This document shows positions 61,388-64,000 of a stretch of 64,000 nt of DNA, in pieces. The DNA is from Rotaria sp. Silwood1. Its lineage: Eukaryota > Rotifera > Eurotatoria > Philodinida > Philodinidae. The stretch is taken from positions 682,001-746,000 of the forward strand of contig CAJNOP010000011.1 of NCBI GenBank assembly GCA_905250075.1. Direction: 5' to 3'. The position numbers and the translations under genes were made by a program. The notes under the pieces are model-generated. The model saw nothing but the letters and a program-made list of their open reading frames with translations. It was not told the DNA's origin and did no database searches. The stretch's first letter is position 1. The number at the start of each line of letters is the position of its first letter.

Positions 61388-61432
61388 GTAATAATAAAAT
61401 AATAATAATAATCATAATAATAAAAATTATTT
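61388..61432. repeat. AAT trinucleotide-rich microsatellite
   Basis: Interrupted AAT/ATA repeat with one ATC interruption. Confidence 0.8.
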
Positions 61433-64000
61433 CCGATGTCTTTAATAAACTAAAATATGTTTATATTTTATTATTAATTTTGTTAGTTTTATGAAAATTC
61501 ATACCCTTAATCATATTAGTATTCTTTTACCACGAATATTATTTTAATAATATAGATGTACTAACATTAGATGATATTTGTCTCTCTGGTTGAATCTTCA
61601 TTTTTGCTTTTCTTTCTTTCTTTTCTTCTCATATTATTTAATTATCATTATTTCCTGAATATTTTTCACTCATATTTAGAAAGACTTACATTCAATATGA
61701 GATACATATATTCTAAAGATATGACGTCGTTCAATCGACATCATATTACTGAGTGTAGTAGTAAGCAACTTCTCAAGTGGCGTCATTACATGACAACTCT
61801 AACAATCGAACATGCATGTCTCTCCATTCGAAATTGATATGTATCAGAATTAACAACAATTCAACATCATTTGACTACATAGGGATAATAACTAAATTCG
61901 AAATATAAAGTAAATAAAAGTCAATCAAATATATTCACACTACCAATGAACATTGTAGAAGTGTGATTGAAGATTAACACTATATGAAAAGACAACTAAT
62001 TCTCTGCCTAGTTTCAAAATACTTACCTCATATAACATTTGTACGTATTTTTTCAAAGCCTTGCTGCGTCTCTATTCTACTTAGCGTTTTTTGTTCTTTC
62101 TGATTACAATATTATATAAACAACGATGACAAGCATTATTAATATTAATGAAGATTAAAGTACTTCAAGTAATCGACTGATAGAGACAAAATGTTTTTTA
62201 TTAATAGATCTAGATTGTTTTTAGATTTCTTGTTTTTTTAAAATATACATCATACAATTCTATTCAATGAAAATTTAACAAAGTATACTTAATTTATTTT
62301 ATTAACTCACATTGACATGAAGTTATCAAGTTATATCATCGAAAAAACAAATCAAAGAATTATTTAGAATTATAACTTGTCATAGTTTTATTAATATTAC
62401 TTACTATTTATAGCATAAAATTCTTATAGATATAAAAGATAATAAAGCAAAGATAAGGTATGAAGCACATTAAATAGACAGTATATTAATGATGTCCATA
62501 TGTCATGACGATTGAATCAGTGCACCAAACTTATGAGTCATTCCACATGATCTACGACAGTTTCTGCTCGACTAGAGATATCAAGGGTTTGTTTGTATCG
62601 TCAATAATCAGTTCTCAGTTAGTAATGTCTGAAAAGAAAATGCTTGAGCGGTGTCCCATCAATTTTTTTTCGGAGAAAATCTATCGGAAATGTCATTATC
62701 TATTGTAGTTATATACAAATTTTAGAAGATTTCATAAAAACTCTAATATCTCTCTAGGAACATCTTCCAGAAAGAATAAAAAACAACAAAAAAAAAAGGA
62801 TTTGTACTGAAAACATCATGTGCTATAAGTTAGAATAAATTTCACATAAATCTAAGATTATGACTAAATATTATTCTATGATGATAGGCCATGACTCATA
62901 TAGAATAACTTTTATATGGAATCTGTATTTCCGTAAAATTTTCTGTTTTGTCTATAGAAGTCAAGAAAAAGAAAACTTATACAATAAAAACGGTAATACT
63001 AATGAGATAGAACTCATATGTCATCACTGTAGTGATTAAAAGACAGATAATTTTATTTTTGACTGTTATAGATCGAGAAAACTGAAGAATGATTCATGTC
63101 AATGTATCGTTCAGATTTGACCGTTTAGACTAGTACCTATACCAGTAAGGAAAAATTGTGCTGTTTATACAATTGAAACACATATCTTAGTTTACGTAAA
63201 TTTTAATTGTTTTTATTATGTTAAGTTTTTAATTTAACATTTTTTTTTTAATCATTAATAGATACTCTCAATTTTAAATATATTCTTAGATGTTTTTCTT
63301 TTATACTATAAATAAATATATTCGTAGTTAAATTATGTCACATATATCAATAGACACATAAACTATTTTTTTTAAAGTTTTTCTATTTTTTCATTCAATG
63401 ATTTATGGACAGTTACTCTTAGTTATATTAATATCTTTCTTACTATTATATATTCATAATGCTTATCACTCAACAATATATTTTTTTTATTCTATAGTAA
63501 TACACATAATGGCTATTGATAACATGTTTGATAGGCTATTGTCTTGGATGAATAAATAAAAAAGCCATAAAAACAAATGGATCTTAATGTCACAAAATAA
63601 GCAGTAAAAGAGCAAATGTCTTAGATCAGAAAAACAAAACAAGGCACTTATTTCTATTTTTTTTTCGAAGAATTAGAACAAAAAGAAAAAGAAAAAAACA
63701 TATGTTTCTGATAGAGAACGAAATAATAAATCGTTAAAATATGTCAGTCATATTTGTCAAGATTGACAGTTTGGCAAATAATTGAAACTATGAAATAGAT
63801 CGATTGATTTTGTTCGTTCGTCATGAAAAACAAAGTCATTCATTTTTATTTTGATGATACCTTTAGAATTTATCTTTAAAAATAATTTGATCAAATTACA
63901 TGTCTTAATTTTCATCTTTCGCTTGGTTTTGTTTTTGCTTGTTTTTTTTTGTTTCCTGTATATTTATGACACCATTTAATCATAATTATAGCTAAATAAC

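Larger units (their letters stand above)
58281..64000. other. Terminal gene-poor stretch
   Basis: About 5.7 kb of AT-rich DNA upstream of the second GPCR. Microsatellites: TA at 59439-59452, TC at 59766-59784 and an AAT/ATA run at about 61388-61432. A plus-strand frame at 59998-60333 has two hydrophobic stretches but Lys/Asn-rich linkers, overlapping frames and no family likeness. No supportable gene, RNA gene or element end. Confidence 0.5.

Noticed and set aside
1..64000. tRNA, rRNA, CRISPR, operon-type promoters and ribosome-binding sites
   Set aside because: No T-loop-like GTTCRA context in a cloverleaf, no rRNA-like block, no regularly spaced repeat array; the sequence is eukaryotic, so bacterial signals do not apply.

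Overview
This is a eukaryotic, strongly AT-rich draft-assembly window with one 10-N gap. Most genes have several exons with GT-AG introns, many only 50-70 bases long. Gene content (PIX RhoGEF, kinesin-2-type motor, NAD kinase, sigma GST, rhodopsin-family GPCRs, an NHL propeller) is animal-like. A bdelloid rotifer is the best guess, because of the tiny introns, the stand-alone NHL-repeat gene, the foldback and palindromic DNA, and above all an array of TGTGGG units, which from memory is the telomeric repeat reported for bdelloids. The species assignment is inference.

Layout. 1-11.7 kb is gene-dense: the 3' part of a PIX-type RhoGEF (+), a kinesin-2-like motor (+), a small secreted protein with two copies of a cysteine-rich module (+), and a three-exon Ser/Gln-rich protein of unknown function (-), tail to tail with the secreted protein. 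11.7-32.7 kb is a gene desert of about 21 kb. It holds a hAT-like element with a second inverted-repeat element inside it (25.4-26.6 kb), a near-perfect palindrome centred on the assembly gap (27.7-28.4 kb), a 1.3-kb foldback (30.8-32.1 kb) and a diverged inverted repeat pair (15.2/17.5 kb). 32.7-36.5 kb is an eight-exon NAD kinase (+).

37.8-45.3 kb is visibly less AT-rich and intron-poor. It holds a secreted six-bladed NHL propeller (-) and a protein kinase (-) whose N-terminus looks like the MLKL four-helix bundle plus brace, joined to a kinase domain that keeps all catalytic residues. Next to it is an 822-bp hAT-type element (44423-45244) with a perfect 8-bp target duplication. Its interior is a palindrome of telomere-like TGTGGG arrays and a GGATTTGACT minisatellite.

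47-58.3 kb holds a divergent amine-receptor-like GPCR ending right after TM7 (-), a sigma-class glutathione transferase (+), a membrane-anchored cyclase/kynurenine-formamidase-family protein (+) and a second rhodopsin-family GPCR (-). 58.3-64 kb shows no supportable gene. The genes do not form one pathway. NAD kinase (NADPH supply), GST (detoxification) and the MLKL-like kinase (possible cell-death or membrane effector) could all relate to stress physiology, but that link is speculative. The strongest leads are the telomere-repeat-carrying hAT element and the catalytically intact MLKL-like kinase.
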